From positions 75,467,262-75,531,261 of the forward strand of contig NC_035434.2 in NCBI RefSeq assembly GCF_002127325.2: 64,000 nucleotides of DNA. The letters are read 5' to 3'. Under the pieces are notes generated by a model. The model searched no databases, had not been told where the DNA came from, and was given only the letters and a program-made list of their open reading frames with translations. Source of the stretch: Helianthus annuus (taxonomy: Eukaryota > Streptophyta > Magnoliopsida > Asterales > Asteraceae). Position 1 is the first letter of the stretch. Each line of letters opens with the position of its first letter. Below, one piece after another: positions 53,411 to 64,000 of this stretch. A program made the translations under genes and the position numbers.

Positions 53411-56400
53411 CAACAGCAATAACCATAGCTTCAGTCAGTCGTTCTCAGTTAACCAAGGCCAGGGCAGCAATCGAAATCAAGGCTCCTGCGTTGGTAAGAA
53501 GCCAAAGTGCAGCCAGTGTTGTTTTCATAATTATGGATCATGTGTACGGGCCTACCGTAGGTGTGAAAAGGTGGGCCATGAGGCCAAAGACTGTAGAGCC
53601 CCGCACCCAAAGCAGCAGCAACAGCAAAATCGGCAACATCAGCAACAGCAAAGGTAGCAGCCCCATCAGAACCAAGGCTATAGGAAGGGTTGCTTCCAAT
53701 GTGGGGATGAGGGCCACATTAAGCGGGATTGCCCTCAGTTGAATCAGAATGTTAACGACAACAACAACCGCCAGAACAACAACAACAATGCTGGGAACAA
53801 CAACAATGCAACAATGGGGGCAATGGTGCTCGAGGAAGGGATTTACGATCGGTGCTGGTGATGCTAGGAACGACGGCAATGTCGTGACTGGTACGTTTTC
53901 TGTGAACAATCTTTTTACTTCTATGTTATTTGATTCCGGTGCTGATTGGAGTTATGTGTCCCTAGAGTTCAGTCAGCGATTATGGTTAACCCCAACACCT
54001 TTAGAAGCTAAGCATGTAGTAGAATTAGCTAATGGCAAAACGTTTGAAGTTTCACATGCCCTTTTTAGGTGTAAACTAGATCTTGTGGGTCAAGTGTTTG
54101 ATATTGACCTCCTTCCTGTTACCCTCGACAGTTTTGATATAGTGGTTGGTATGGATTGGCTGTCTAAACACCAAGCTAAGATTCTGTGTAAGGAGAAGAT
54201 TGTACGTATTCCTCTCCCTAGAGGAGAGTCATTATCGGTTCAAGGGCATCGCAGTGGTATGATGGTTGGTATCATCTCAGTTATGCAAGCACAGAAGTGT
54301 TTACGAAAGGGGTATCCTACTATTTTAGCACTTGTTACTGATACTCCATCAGAAGAAAGAAAGATTGAAGACCTGCCAGTTGTTCGTGAATTTTCTGATG
54401 TATTTCCTGAGGAACTACCTGGTTTACCTCCTCACCGTCAAGTGGAATTCCAGATCGATCTTGCACCAGGAGCAGCTCCGATTGCTCGAGCTCCTTATCG
54501 CCTTGCACCTAGAGAGTTGCAAGAGCTATCCAATCAACTTCAAGAGCTGCTGGATAGAGGCTTTATTCGACCTAGTTTTTCACCTTGGGTAGCCCCAGTT
54601 TTGTATGTAAAGAAGAAAGACGGGTCCTTTCATATGTGCACAGACTATCGGGAACTTAACAAGGTGACTGTCAAGAACCGCTACCCTTTGCCACGCATCA
54701 ACGACTTATTTGACCTGTTACTAGGATCAAGTTTTTATTTGAAGATCGACATAAGATCATGCTATCATCAGATGAGAGTCCGAGAGGAGGATGTTCCTAA
54801 AACGGCTTTTCGAACGTGTTATGGGCACTATGAGTTTTTAGTTATGCCGTTTGGGTTGACGAACGTGCCAACGGTCTTCATGGATCTCATGAACCGAGTA
54901 TGCAAACCGTATCTCGACGACTTCATTATTGTATTTATCGACGACATTCTGATCTATTCAAAGAGCAAGGAAGATCACGAGCGGCACTTGCGTCTTATTT
55001 TGGAACTCTTGAGGAAGGAGTAAACTCTACGCGAAGTTTTCCAAGTGTGAGTTCTAGATTCGAGAGGTACACTTCCTTGGCCACATTGTGAATGAATCAG
55101 GGATACACGTGGATCCTGCTAAGATTGATGCTATTAGAAATTGGGCGGCACCAAAGACTCCTTCGGAGGTGCGGCAATTTCTTGGACTCGCTGGGTACTA
55201 TCGCAGGTTTATCAAGGACTTTTCGAAGATCGCCCAACCTCTTACCTCATTGACACAGAAAGGTATTGTATACTCGTGGGGAATGAAGCAAGAAGATGCT
55301 TTCCAGTTGTTAAAACAAAAACTCTTCAGTGCACCGATCTTGTCTCTACCTGAAGGTACAGAAGATTTCGTGGTATGTTGTGATGCTCCCATTTAGGGTC
55401 TCGGTTGCGTGTTGATGCAACGTGAGAAGGTGATAGCCTACGCCTCGCAACAGTTGAAGGACCACGAAAGGAATTATACGACACACGACTTAGAATTGGG
55501 AGCTGTGGTGTTTGCGCTCAAAATCTGAAGGCATTACCAGTACGGTACTAAATGCACTATTTATACCGACCATAGGAGACTTCAGTATATTTTCGACAAG
55601 AAGGATTTGAATATGGGACAGCGTCGCTGGGTAGAACTTTTAAACGATTACGATTGTGCAATCAAGTATCATCCGGCTAAGGCTAACGTTGTAGCTGACG
55701 CTCTTAGTAGAAAGGAATCAAAACCCAAACGTGTTCGCACTTGCAGCTCACCATTCATTCTAACCAACCTGACCAGATCCGTTCTGCACAAACGGAAGCG
55801 TTGAAAGAGGAAAACATTGAAGCTGAGTACTTTAGGGGCATGGAAAAACGACTTATAGAAATATCGGATGGTATCCTCTACTTCATGGAGCGTGTATGGA
55901 TCCCTTTGTTTGGTAACCTTAGAGAGCTTGTGATGGACGAAGCACACAAGTCTCGATACTCTGTTCATCCAGGTTCGGATAAGATGTATCAGGACCTCAA
56001 AGTCATGTATTGGTGGCCGAAGATGAAAGCTCACATCGCGACTTATGTGACTAAGTGCTTGACCTGCTCGAAAGTTAAAGTGGAATATCAGAAACCGTCT
56101 GGATTGCTCCAACAACCAGAAATACCCATGTGGAAATGGGAGCAAATCGCAATGGATTTTGTCACTGGACTACCTAGAACTCAAAACGGGAACGACACAA
56201 TTTGGGTGGTCGTTGATCATCTCACGAAGCCATCGCACTTTCTAGCAATCAAGGAAACGGATAAGTTCTCACAATTAGCTGCTGTTTACCTCAAGGAGGT
56301 GGTTTCTAGGCATGAGGTGCCAACTTCTATTATCTTAGATCATGACCCGCGTTTCATTTCAGATTTGTGGCAGTCGATGCACAAATCGTTTGGCTCACGC

Positions 56401-57306
56401 CTCGACATGAGTACTGTTTATCACCCACAGACGGATGGTCAAAGTGAACGAACCATCCAGACACTAGAAGACATGCTACGGGCGTGTGTGATTGATTTTG
56501 GCAAGGGTTGGGAGAAACACTTGCCTTTGATAGAGTTTTCTTATAACAATAGCTTCCATACCAGCATCCAGGAAGCTCCGTTCGAAGCATTGTACGGACG
56601 AAAGTGTCGTTCACCTCTCTGTTGGGCTGAGGTGGGTGACAGCCAGGTCACAGGCTATGAACTTGTGTTGGAAACTTTAGAAAAGATTGTTCAGATCAGG
56701 AATCGGATGGCAGTAGCGCGCGACCGTCAGAAAAGCTACGCTGATAAGCGTAGGAAACCTTTGGAGTTCGTAGTTCGTGATCGTGTCATGTTGAAGGTCT
56801 TACCTTGGAAGGGTGTGGTGCGTTTTGGGAAACGCTGCAAGCTTAACCCTCGTTAGGTTGGGCCATTTAAAATTCTGGAGCGAATTGGTAAAGTGGCATA
56901 CAAGTTGGAGTTACCTGCTGAGTTAGGTAACGTCCATGATGTGTTCCATATGTCGCAATTAAATATGTGCTTGTCTGATGAAACACTGGTCGTACCGTTT
57001 CAAGAGCTGAAGATTGACGACAAGTTGTAGTTTGTTGAAGAACCAATAGAAATTATGGACCAGGAGGTCAAGGTCCATAAGCACAGCCGTATTCCGATCG
57101 TGAGAGTTCGTTGGAACTTAAGACGTGGACCGGAGTTCATGTGGGAACGCGAGGATCAGATGAAACTCAAGTACCCACATTTATTCCCAGATGACAAGTC
57201 CAAGCCTGGAAAATCTAAATCTAATGCAACTAGTGAATTTCGGGACGAAATTCCCATTCAAGTTGGGGATGATGTGGTACCCGCGGAAAATCCACAGTCA
57301 TCCTGA
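53411..57306 (+). pseudogene. gag-pol: Outer gag C-terminus and pol, many lesions
   Basis: Continues gag with Gln/Asn-rich linkers and zinc knuckles; the first has lost its leading Cys (Tyr), the second (CFQCGDEGHIKRDC) is intact. A TAG (~53655) and a frame change (~53750-53860) precede protease ([10 protein letters not shown], then [12 protein letters not shown]) and RT (FIDD at 54934-54945). The frame ends at TAA 55021-55023 with a shift. Later lesions include TAG 55055-55057, TAG 55394-55396, TGA 55526-55528, a +1 shift near 55740, TAG 56854-56856 before the GPF motif, and TAG 57028-57030. RNase H, zinc-finger integrase ([11 protein letters not shown]) and a chromodomain-like tail remain recognisable. 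From 55431 on the sequence is duplicated at 58471-60346. Confidence 0.88.
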
Positions 57307-57374
57307 GTTAACGTCTTGCTGTTTTGGATTACTTGTCAAATTTCGGGATGAAATTTCTTTCAAGTTGGGGATGT
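57236..57374 (+). promoter_or_regulatory. Outer double pre-PPT palindrome / PPT
   Basis: Two palindrome-plus-purine modules lie in a row: AATTTCGGGACGAAATT (57236-57252) then AAGTTGGGGATGA, and AAATTTCGGGATGAAATTT (57338-57356) then CAAGTTGGGGATGT (57361-57374). The LTR start TGTGACAACC follows the second; TGTGGTACCC (57273) follows the first. The second is taken as the boundary, but with the 5' LTR start missing this is not proven. Confidence 0.65.
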
Positions 57375-58470
57375 TGTGACAACCCGAGATCCCAAGTCTT
57401 TGCTGTGCGTATTGTGGTTTTGCAAACCTGTTTTTATTATGTACCATCATCTGATTAATCAATGTCTATGTGTAATGTTTGGTTGCTTTTATGTATGAGT
57501 ATGTTTGGTTTTTAAGTGTTGTGTTTATCAAGATTATTCGTCACAAGTACATCCCGATGAAAGTTGGAGTTTCGCCACATGTAACCTCGATGAAAGATGG
57601 GTCTTTCGTCGAGAATAGTGTTTCGCCGGAAACGGGCCTCAGCCCAAACTCATTCGCGGCCCAACTGTGTTTCGTATAACTTCTTATATTATAACTTATT
57701 GCCGTAAAAAAAAACCCTAAGGCTCCTTCTCCAGAAACCTTGTGCGACGGCAATCATTAGATCACGAAACCCTCTGTCTTGATTAACCTGAATCTTTCGA
57801 CATACGGTTAGTGTCCTCTCGTTAATGGTATGTTATGATTCTGTGTTTGCTTTGTTATGATTCCATGCGATTAGGGTTTGTCAATATTTATGTTTAACTT
57901 AGTAGTGATAATCTGATTACATGAGAAGATTAATGATTATATCGAAATCGTGATTGCATATGATACATGTGATGGTTTAGGGTAAGCAGTGGAAACTTGT
58001 GATCATGAATCTACAATGGGTCTTGATCAATGTTTGTATCATGTTTGAATCCATGTTAATATACATCGATGATTAATATTGAGGGTTGATAGTTGTGATG
58101 ATAAACAATGATTAAGATTTGCTATGAACATTATAATGAACTGTTGTTGAATCCATTGTTTTGAAGATGTGTAATTGTTGCGATGAAATCTGGGTTCTGT
58201 AACTGACTTCGACGAAATACTGTGGTATTTCATCGCACATGTAGCCTGACGAAAGATGTAATCTTTTGTCAAATCCTATATGACGAAAGGTAGGTGGTTT
58301 CGTCGGAGTGATTTATGGCGAAACATATAGTCTTTCGCCGAGATGGTTCACGGCGAAACATGGAAGTCTTTCGCCGATGAGTCTTTAGCCGAAGGGTCTT
58401 TCGCCAAGGGGAAGTCTGATGGGCTTGGGCCTGGTGGAGTAACCCAGTTAACTGCTTAACTGTTGTTGTA
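57375..58470 (+). repeat. Outer 3' LTR, truncated copy in duplication unit 1
   Basis: Starts TGTGACAACC and covers the first ~1.1 kb of the LTR, ending at the TGATA junction with unit 2. It includes the TTTCGTCG cluster (58208-58413). Short frames here are not genes. Confidence 0.85.
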
Positions 58471-60346
58471 TGATAGCCTACGCCTCGCAACAGTTGAAGG
58501 ACCTCGAAAGGAATTATACGACACACGACTTAGAATTGGGAGCTGTGGTGTTTGCGCTCAAAATCTGAAGGCATTACCAGTACGGTACTAAATGCACTAT
58601 TTATACCGACCATAGGAGACTTCAGTATATTTTCTACAAGAAGGATTTGAATATGGGACAGCGTCGCTGGGTAGAACTTTTAAACGATTACGATTGTGCA
58701 ATCAAGTATCATCCGGCTAAGGCTAACGTTGTAGCTGACGCTCTTAGTAGAAAGGAATCAAAACCCAAACGTGTTCGCGCTTGCAGCTCACCATTCATTC
58801 TAACCAACTTGACCAGATCCGTTCTGCACAAACGGAAGCGTTGAAAGAGGAAAACATTGAAGCTGAGTACTTAAGGGGCATGGAAAAACGACTTATAGAA
58901 ATATCGGATGGTATCCTCTACTTCATGGAGCGTGTATGGATCCCTTTGTTTGGTAACCTTAGAGAGCTTATGATGGACGAAGCACACAAGTCTCGATACT
59001 CTGTTCATCCAGGTTCGGATAAGATGTATCAGGACCTCAAAGTCATGTATTGGTGGCCGAAGATGAAAGCTCACATCGCGACTTATGTGAGTAAGTGCTT
59101 GACCTTCTCGAAAGTTAAAGTGAAATATCAGAAACCGTCTGGATTGCTCCAACAACCAGAAATACCCATGTGGAAATGGGAGCAAATCGCAATGGATTTT
59201 GTCACTGGACTACCTAGAACTCAAAACGGGAACGACACAATTTGGGTGGTCGTTGATCATCTCACGAAGCCATCGCACTTTCTAGCAATCAAGGAAACGG
59301 ATAAGTTCTCACAATTAGCTGCTGTTTACCTCAAGGAGGTGGTTTCTAGGCATGAGGTGCCAACTTCTATTATCTCAGATCATGACCTGCGTTTCATTTC
59401 AGATTTGTGGCAGTCGATGCACAAATCGTTTGGCTCACGCCTCGACATGAGTACTGTTTATCACCCACAGACGGATGATCAAAGTGAACGAACCATCCAG
59501 ACACTAGAAGACATGCTACAGGCGTGCGTGATTGATTTTGGCAAGGGTTGGGAGAAACACTTGCCTTTGATAGAGTTTTCTTATAACAATAGCTTCCATA
59601 CCAGCATCCAGGAAGCTCCGTTCGAAGCATTGTACGGACGAAAGTGTCGTTCACCTCTCTGTTGGGCTGAGGTGGGTGACAGCCAGGTCACAGGCCATGA
59701 ACTTGTGTTGGAAACTTCAGAAAAGATTGTTCAGATCAGGAATCGGATGGCAGTAGCGCGCGACCGTCAGAAAAGCTACGCTGATAAGCGTAGGAAACCT
59801 TTGGAGTTCGTAGTTCGTGATCGTGTCATGTTGAAGGTCTCACCCTGGAAGGGTGTGGTGCGTTTTGGGAAGCGCTGCAAGCTTAACCCTCGTTAGGTTG
59901 GGCCATTTAAAATTCTGGAGCGAATTGGTAAAGTGGCCTACAAGTTGGAGTTACCTGCTGAGTTAGGTAACGTCCATGATGTGTTCCATATGTCGCAATT
60001 AAAGATGTGTTTGTCTGATGAAACACTGGTCGTACCGTTTCAAGAGCTGAAGATTGACGACAAGTTGTAGTTTGTTGAAGAACCAATAGAAATTATGGAC
60101 CAGGAGGTCAAGGTCCATAAGCACAGCCGTATTCCGATCGTGAGAGTTCGTTGGAACTTAAGACGTGGACCGGAGTTCATGTGGGAACGCGAGGATCAGA
60201 TGAAACTCAAGTACCCACATTTATTCCCAGATGACAAGTCCAAGCCTGGAAAATCTAAATCTAATGCAACTAGTGAATTTCGGGACGAAATTCCCATTCA
60301 AGTTGGGGATGATGTGGTACCCGCGGAAAATCCACAGTCATCCTGA
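58471..60346 (+). pseudogene. pol: Second copy of Outer RNase H-integrase-chromodomain (duplication)
   Basis: Repeats 55431-57306 with the same inherited lesions (TGA, +1 shift, two TAGs), so the duplication happened after pol had decayed. It begins inside RNase H ([10 protein letters not shown]) with no RT. About 22 substitutions separate the copies over their first ~1.6 kb, including QTDGQSER to QTDDQSER and CLTC to CLTF in the integrase zinc finger. It cannot encode a working enzyme. Confidence 0.9.
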
Positions 60347-61474
60347 GTTAACGTCTTGCTGTTTTGGATTACTTGTCAAATTTCGGGATGAAATTTCTTT
60401 CAAGTTGGGGATGTTGTGACAACCCGAGATCCCAAGTCTTTGCTGTGCGTATTGTGGTTTTGCAAACCTGTTTTTATTATGTACCATCATCTGATTAATC
60501 AATGTCTATGTGTAATGTTTGGTTGCTTTTATGTATGAGTATGTTTGGTTTTTAAGTGTTGTGTTTATCAAGATTATTCGTCACAAGTACATCCCGATGA
60601 AAGTTGGAGTTTCGCCACATGTAACCTCGATGAAAGATGGGTCTTTCGTCGAGAATAGTGTTTCGCCGGAAACGGGCCTCAGCCCAAACTCATTCGCGGC
60701 CCAACTGTGTTTCGTATAACTTCTTATATTATAACTTATTGCCGTAAAAAAAAACCCTAAGGCTCCTTCTCCAGAAACCTTGTGCGACGGCAATCATTAG
60801 ATCACGAAACCCTCTGTCTTGATTAACCTGAATCTTTCGACATACGGTTAGTGTCCTCTCGTTAATGGTATGTTATGATTCTGTGTTTGCTTTGTTATGA
60901 TTCCATGCGATTAGGGTTTGTCAATATTTATGTTTAACTTAGTAGTGATAATCTGATTACATGAGAAGATTAATGATTATATCGAAATCGTGATTGCATA
61001 TGATACATGTGATGGTTTAGGGTAAGCAGTGGAAACTTGTGATCATGAATCTACAATGGGTCTTGATCAATGTTTGTATCATGTTTGAATCCATGTTAAT
61101 ATACATCGATGATTAATATTGAGGGTTGATAGTTGTGATGATAAACAATGATTAAGATTTGCTATGAACATTATAATGAACTGTTGTTGAATCCATTGTT
61201 TTGAAGATGTGTAATTGTTGCGATGAAATCTGGGTTCTGTAACTGACTTCGACGAAATACTGTGGTATTTCATCGCACATGTAGCCTGACGAAAGATGTA
61301 ATCTTTTGTCAAATCCTATATGACGAAAGGTAGGTGGTTTCGTCGGAGTGATTTATGGCGAAACATATAGTCTTTCGCCGATGAGTCTTTAGCCGAAGGG
61401 TCTTTCGCCAAGGGGAAGTCTGACGGGCTTGGGCCTGGTGGAGTAACCCAGTTAACTGCTTAACTGTTGTTGTA
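58471..61474 (+). repeat. Tandem duplication, unit 2 (3,004 bp)
   Basis: Copy of 55431-58470 lacking 36 bp near 61381, between two TCTTTCGCCGA words. The part 60040-61420 is almost identical to 57000-58380, unlike the 5' part (~1.4 % different). Confidence 0.95.
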
Positions 61475-62489
61475 TGATATGCTTAGGATGTGAATACATG
61501 TGTGAACCGGCTAGTATTATGTAACGTACAGTGATATTTATGATGTTAAGTTAAGTACTTTTACGATACACGCATGCGAATGTAGATTTGTATGAGTTGG
61601 AATAGCTCTTATATGTTGTCCAATGATCGTTACTTTGAATGCACACCACGATTACGATTTACACGAGAACAATGCGAATGTAAACTGATACATGTACATG
61701 AATACCATAGGTTGTGACTGTTTAAGTGTGAACAAGTAATTAATCAAACCGAGCAAATCAAGGTGAGTTCACTGCTCATTTTCCGAGCATGCATCCCGGA
61801 GAGGGATACCGGGTAACATTCCGGGGAGGAATGTCAGGTTATTGGATGTTGGTTATTACACTTATTTCTATCGATAAGTCTTCTTACATATACCGAATAG
61901 TTGCCGGGGAGGTAACGAGGTTAATAGTTGATAGCGCTATTAGGTTTGGCACCCTCACACCGTACCGGGGAGGACAGTTGTGAACTAATTACCTTAACCA
62001 CTTGACCAATGTGTGATATAGAATTCGGGTTTAGGCAAATAAATCTAGAGCTATATGCGGTAATCGAGTTAATAACAACATCAAATCAAATCATTGAATT
62101 GTCTTACACTCATATCTTGTAACTAAAACGTATTAACAAACTTTGAACTCACCAGTGTCGCCTGACACACTTGTCTGCATGCTTGCAGGTCGTTAGATAC
62201 TTGATTATGGACTTGCTATCTGGAAGTGCTGGAGTGGTCATGGGTCGAGACTCTTGGATACTTGCTTCGTTGATTATGAACACATGTTTTGAAACAATTG
62301 ATTTACAGTTTACATTATGCTTCCGCTGAACGTTTACTTTGGTTTAACTTATGACTTGGATTTATATTTTGAAATGAATGGAATGTTTTATTTAAATATT
62401 ATGCATAGTTCAATGTGATTGGTGGCTTGGATCCTGGTATGTCACACGTCCCGCGGTGATTCCGCATGTGGTATTTTGGGGGTGTGACA
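60415..62489 (+). repeat. Outer 3' LTR, full-length copy
   Basis: TGTGACAACC...GGGGGTGTGACA, 2,075 bp. It contains the TTTCGTCG cluster (61248-61410) and candidate intron 61763-62188. Relative to the 5' LTR it has an extra ~60 bp near 61505-61590. Confidence 0.88.
61763..62188 (+). other. Candidate intron in Outer 3' LTR (426 nt)
   Basis: Same donor (CAAG|GTGAGTTC) and acceptor (TGCTTGCAG|GTCG) as 11721-12146 in the 5' LTR, with identical length. Confidence 0.5.
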
Positions 62490-62999
62490 AGTAGTGTGTT
62501 AAGGATTAAGTCTCGTCGTGGATAATCAGATATAATGCGTTTGTGAGTTGTTTAAAGTTTGAATTAGGTCCAAAAGGTCTACAAAACACTGAATTTCTGA
62601 TGACACGTTTTACGAAAGTTTGGTACACTTATGTATAGGAAGTACTAGCGGCGTATCCACCATGTTTTGACCACATTACGTCCGTTTCGTATTCGGTGTC
62701 ATGCTACATTCTGTGTCTTACCATACCAGTAGTACACTCTATGGTTCTCATACACCCAATTACTATAATCCCGTGTGCACCCGCGATTATACCAATCGTC
62801 GCATGATCTGCATAGCTTGTACTATTTGCGTACGAATTAAGGTATACATAAATTCTGAAAATAAGATTGCGCGTGTATAGAAATGTAGCATATAAGCACG
62901 TTTGTGTTCCAACTAGTACAAGACCAACGTAAGCGAATCCCTCGGGTTTCGCTCGCGCACAGGTGCGAGTGTATAAATTTTGAGTAAAAAGCATGAGCA
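62490..62999. repeat. Flanking DNA resembling a diverged Gypsy-B-type LTR
   Basis: The 62632-62664 stretch (AGGAAGTACTAGCGGCGTAT then CCACCATG) matches the Gypsy-B LTR near 24249-24276 almost base for base; other weaker matches follow. This suggests the Outer element inserted into yet another minus-strand gypsy LTR. A 98-codon frame here has no recognisable domain. Confidence 0.55.
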
Positions 63000-63895
63000 T
63001 AGTATAAGCTTAAATATGACCACGCAGGTCAGCATAAACACAAAAGCATGTCAAGAGTACGAGCACAAGTATAAGCATAACGTGTATGAAAAATGAGTAC
63101 AAATGTGAGTGCAATTTGAGCACAAACGAATGACGTGAGTATAAACACAATTCGCATAAATGAGAGTTTAAACATAAGTACGATCAGAAATCGTATAAAC
63201 ATGAGTATAAATGGAAGTATGAGTATAACATAAATCGTATAAATGCGAGTACGAGTATAACATAAACCGTATAAGTGAGAATATAAACACGAGTACGAGT
63301 GTGAATACGAGTATAGATATGAACACAAAACGTGTGAGTATGAATAGGAGTATAAGTATGAGTATGAACATAAGATGTATGAGCATGAATATGAACGTGA
63401 ATATAAGTGTAAAACATGAATGTTCGAGTATGAATAGAATGTATGCGTATGAATATAATAAGTGTAGGAATAATTGTATAAGTATGAACAAAGTGTATGA
63501 ACGTGAAGATAAGTGTAAGCATAATTGAATAAATATGAGTAGAACATGATTGTGAATATTAGTGTAACCATAATTGTATAAGTGTAGGTGTAAGTGAAAT
63601 GTATGAGATGAATGTGAATATGACAATAGGTGTAAAACATGTTTAAGTATGAAAAATGTACGAGTGGAAATATGAAAGTGAACATTAATATATACGTAAA
63701 CGAGGGGAAATGAATATAAGTACCAACGTATAATGTAAGAATGTGTATATGGGTTTGAACATAGATACAGCGAAATTGTATAAGTGTGGTTATAAACATA
63801 AAGGTATGATTTTTTGAAATATAAACATAAATGTGTAGGTACGGATATAAGTGTGGACATAAAATGTATGAATACGAATATTGATATGGGTGCAA
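63000..63895. repeat. Degenerate GAGTATAA minisatellite (~0.9 kb)
   Basis: Words such as ATGAGTATAA, GTATGAATA and ACGAGTATAA follow one another for about 900 bp with no fixed period. The plus strand is purine-rich. Because the repeat lacks TCA, TTA and CTA, two or three minus-strand frames stay open at once over the same bases (up to 288 codons), which argues against a protein. It probably expanded within the LTR-like flank. Confidence 0.75.
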
Positions 63896-64000
63896 GAAAT
63901 GGTGAATCTATATATGATATTAATCGTAATATACGAATTTAGGCCTGTAAAAGGCCAAGAATTGTTTAGTATGGAAACAAAAATGAGCGGTATATGTGAA
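63896..64000. other. Window edge, no feature seen
   Basis: AT-rich sequence following the minisatellite; nothing recognisable. Confidence 0.5.

Larger units (their letters stand above)
55431..58470 (+). repeat. Tandem duplication, unit 1 (3,040 bp)
   Basis: Covers RNase H, integrase, chromodomain, PPT and the first 1.1 kb of the 3' LTR. Unit 2 follows immediately. The boundary lies at a shared TGATA word: RNase H sequence (GTGATAGCC) and LTR sequence (TATGATATG) are fused as TATGATAGCC at 58469. Unit 1 keeps a 36-bp stretch lost from unit 2. Confidence 0.95.
10888..62489 (+). mobile_element. Outer: degenerate Ty3/gypsy element hosting all central insertions
   Basis: A plus-strand Tekay-like element: partial 5' LTR (10888-12447), PBS, gag (12970-53750 in pieces), protease-RT-RNase H-integrase-chromodomain (53750-57306), and a 3' LTR expanded by a tandem duplication (57375-62489). 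Its gag is split by Copia-1, Gypsy-B and Copia-2, each with a perfect 5-bp target duplication. Gypsy-B' cuts its 5' LTR. Hand comparison of the 5' and 3' LTR parts shows about 5-6 % differences plus indels, the oldest element here. Its right flank begins AGTAG (62490); the left flank is outside the window. Confidence 0.88.

Noticed and set aside
57479..57753. 66- and 70-codon frames, repeated at 60519-60793
   Set aside because: Inside the Outer LTR and present twice only because of the tandem duplication; no domain.
63029..63895. 288-codon minus-strand frame rich in Tyr/Ser/His, with overlapping long frames
   Set aside because: Several frames of the same strand are open over the same minisatellite because it lacks stop complements; composition is repeat-like and there is no domain.

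Overview
The window is plant nuclear repeat DNA. I find no host gene, rRNA, tRNA or CRISPR array. Everything I can explain is a stack of LTR retrotransposons inserted into one another. All visible primer-binding sites match the 3' end of plant initiator-Met tRNA (TGGTATCAGAGC). The Ty3/gypsy polyproteins have RT, RNase H, zinc-finger integrase and a C-terminal chromodomain-like tail (Tekay/Del-like). The Ty1/copia elements look SIRE/Maximus-like. A eudicot, perhaps Asteraceae, is a guess from general resemblance only.

Layout. (1) 1-5618: 3' part of Gypsy-1 (+), inserted in (2) Copia-A (-), right part 5619-8389, inserted in (3) an LTR fragment of Gypsy-B' (-), 8390-10887, inserted in the 5' LTR of (4) the Outer gypsy (+), 10888-62489. 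The Outer gag is also split by (5) Copia-1 (-), 13080-23594, TSD GGTAC; (6) Gypsy-B (-), 23678-45583, TSD CATTA; and (7) Copia-2 (-), 46290-53410, TSD CAACA. Gypsy-B is split in its protease by (8) Gypsy-C (+), 30460-39846, TSD ATGTC. The Outer element carries a 3.04-kb tandem duplication running from RNase H into its 3' LTR (55431-58470 and 58471-61474). (9) 62490-64000 is flanking DNA resembling a diverged gypsy LTR, with a long degenerate minisatellite.

Hand-counted LTR differences agree with the nesting order: Outer about 5-6 %, Copia-2 about 3.5 %, Gypsy-B about 0.8 %, Copia-1 about 0.7 %, Gypsy-C about 0.2 %. Copia-1 pol is one long open frame. Gypsy-B is open apart from one frame break. 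The other coding regions are broken. Gypsy-C has nearly identical LTRs but a badly damaged gag-pol, which suggests it was mobilised in trans.

Signals beyond ordinary annotation: (a) every gypsy LTR type has a GTGAGT donor, and each complete one also has a pyrimidine-rich CAG acceptor, so a conserved intron in the transcribed LTR leader is possible; (b) the Outer gag has an 83-nt GT-AG intron candidate whose two splice sites were each hit by a transposon; (c) the Gypsy-B LTR has nine consecutive perfect or near-perfect hairpins, largely kept in Gypsy-B'; (d) most families have their own CpG-containing short-motif array in the LTR or leader; (e) the Gypsy-C LTR start has moved 101 bp to a second polypurine tract; (f) Gypsy-C and Outer share an amber codon just before the integrase GPF motif.
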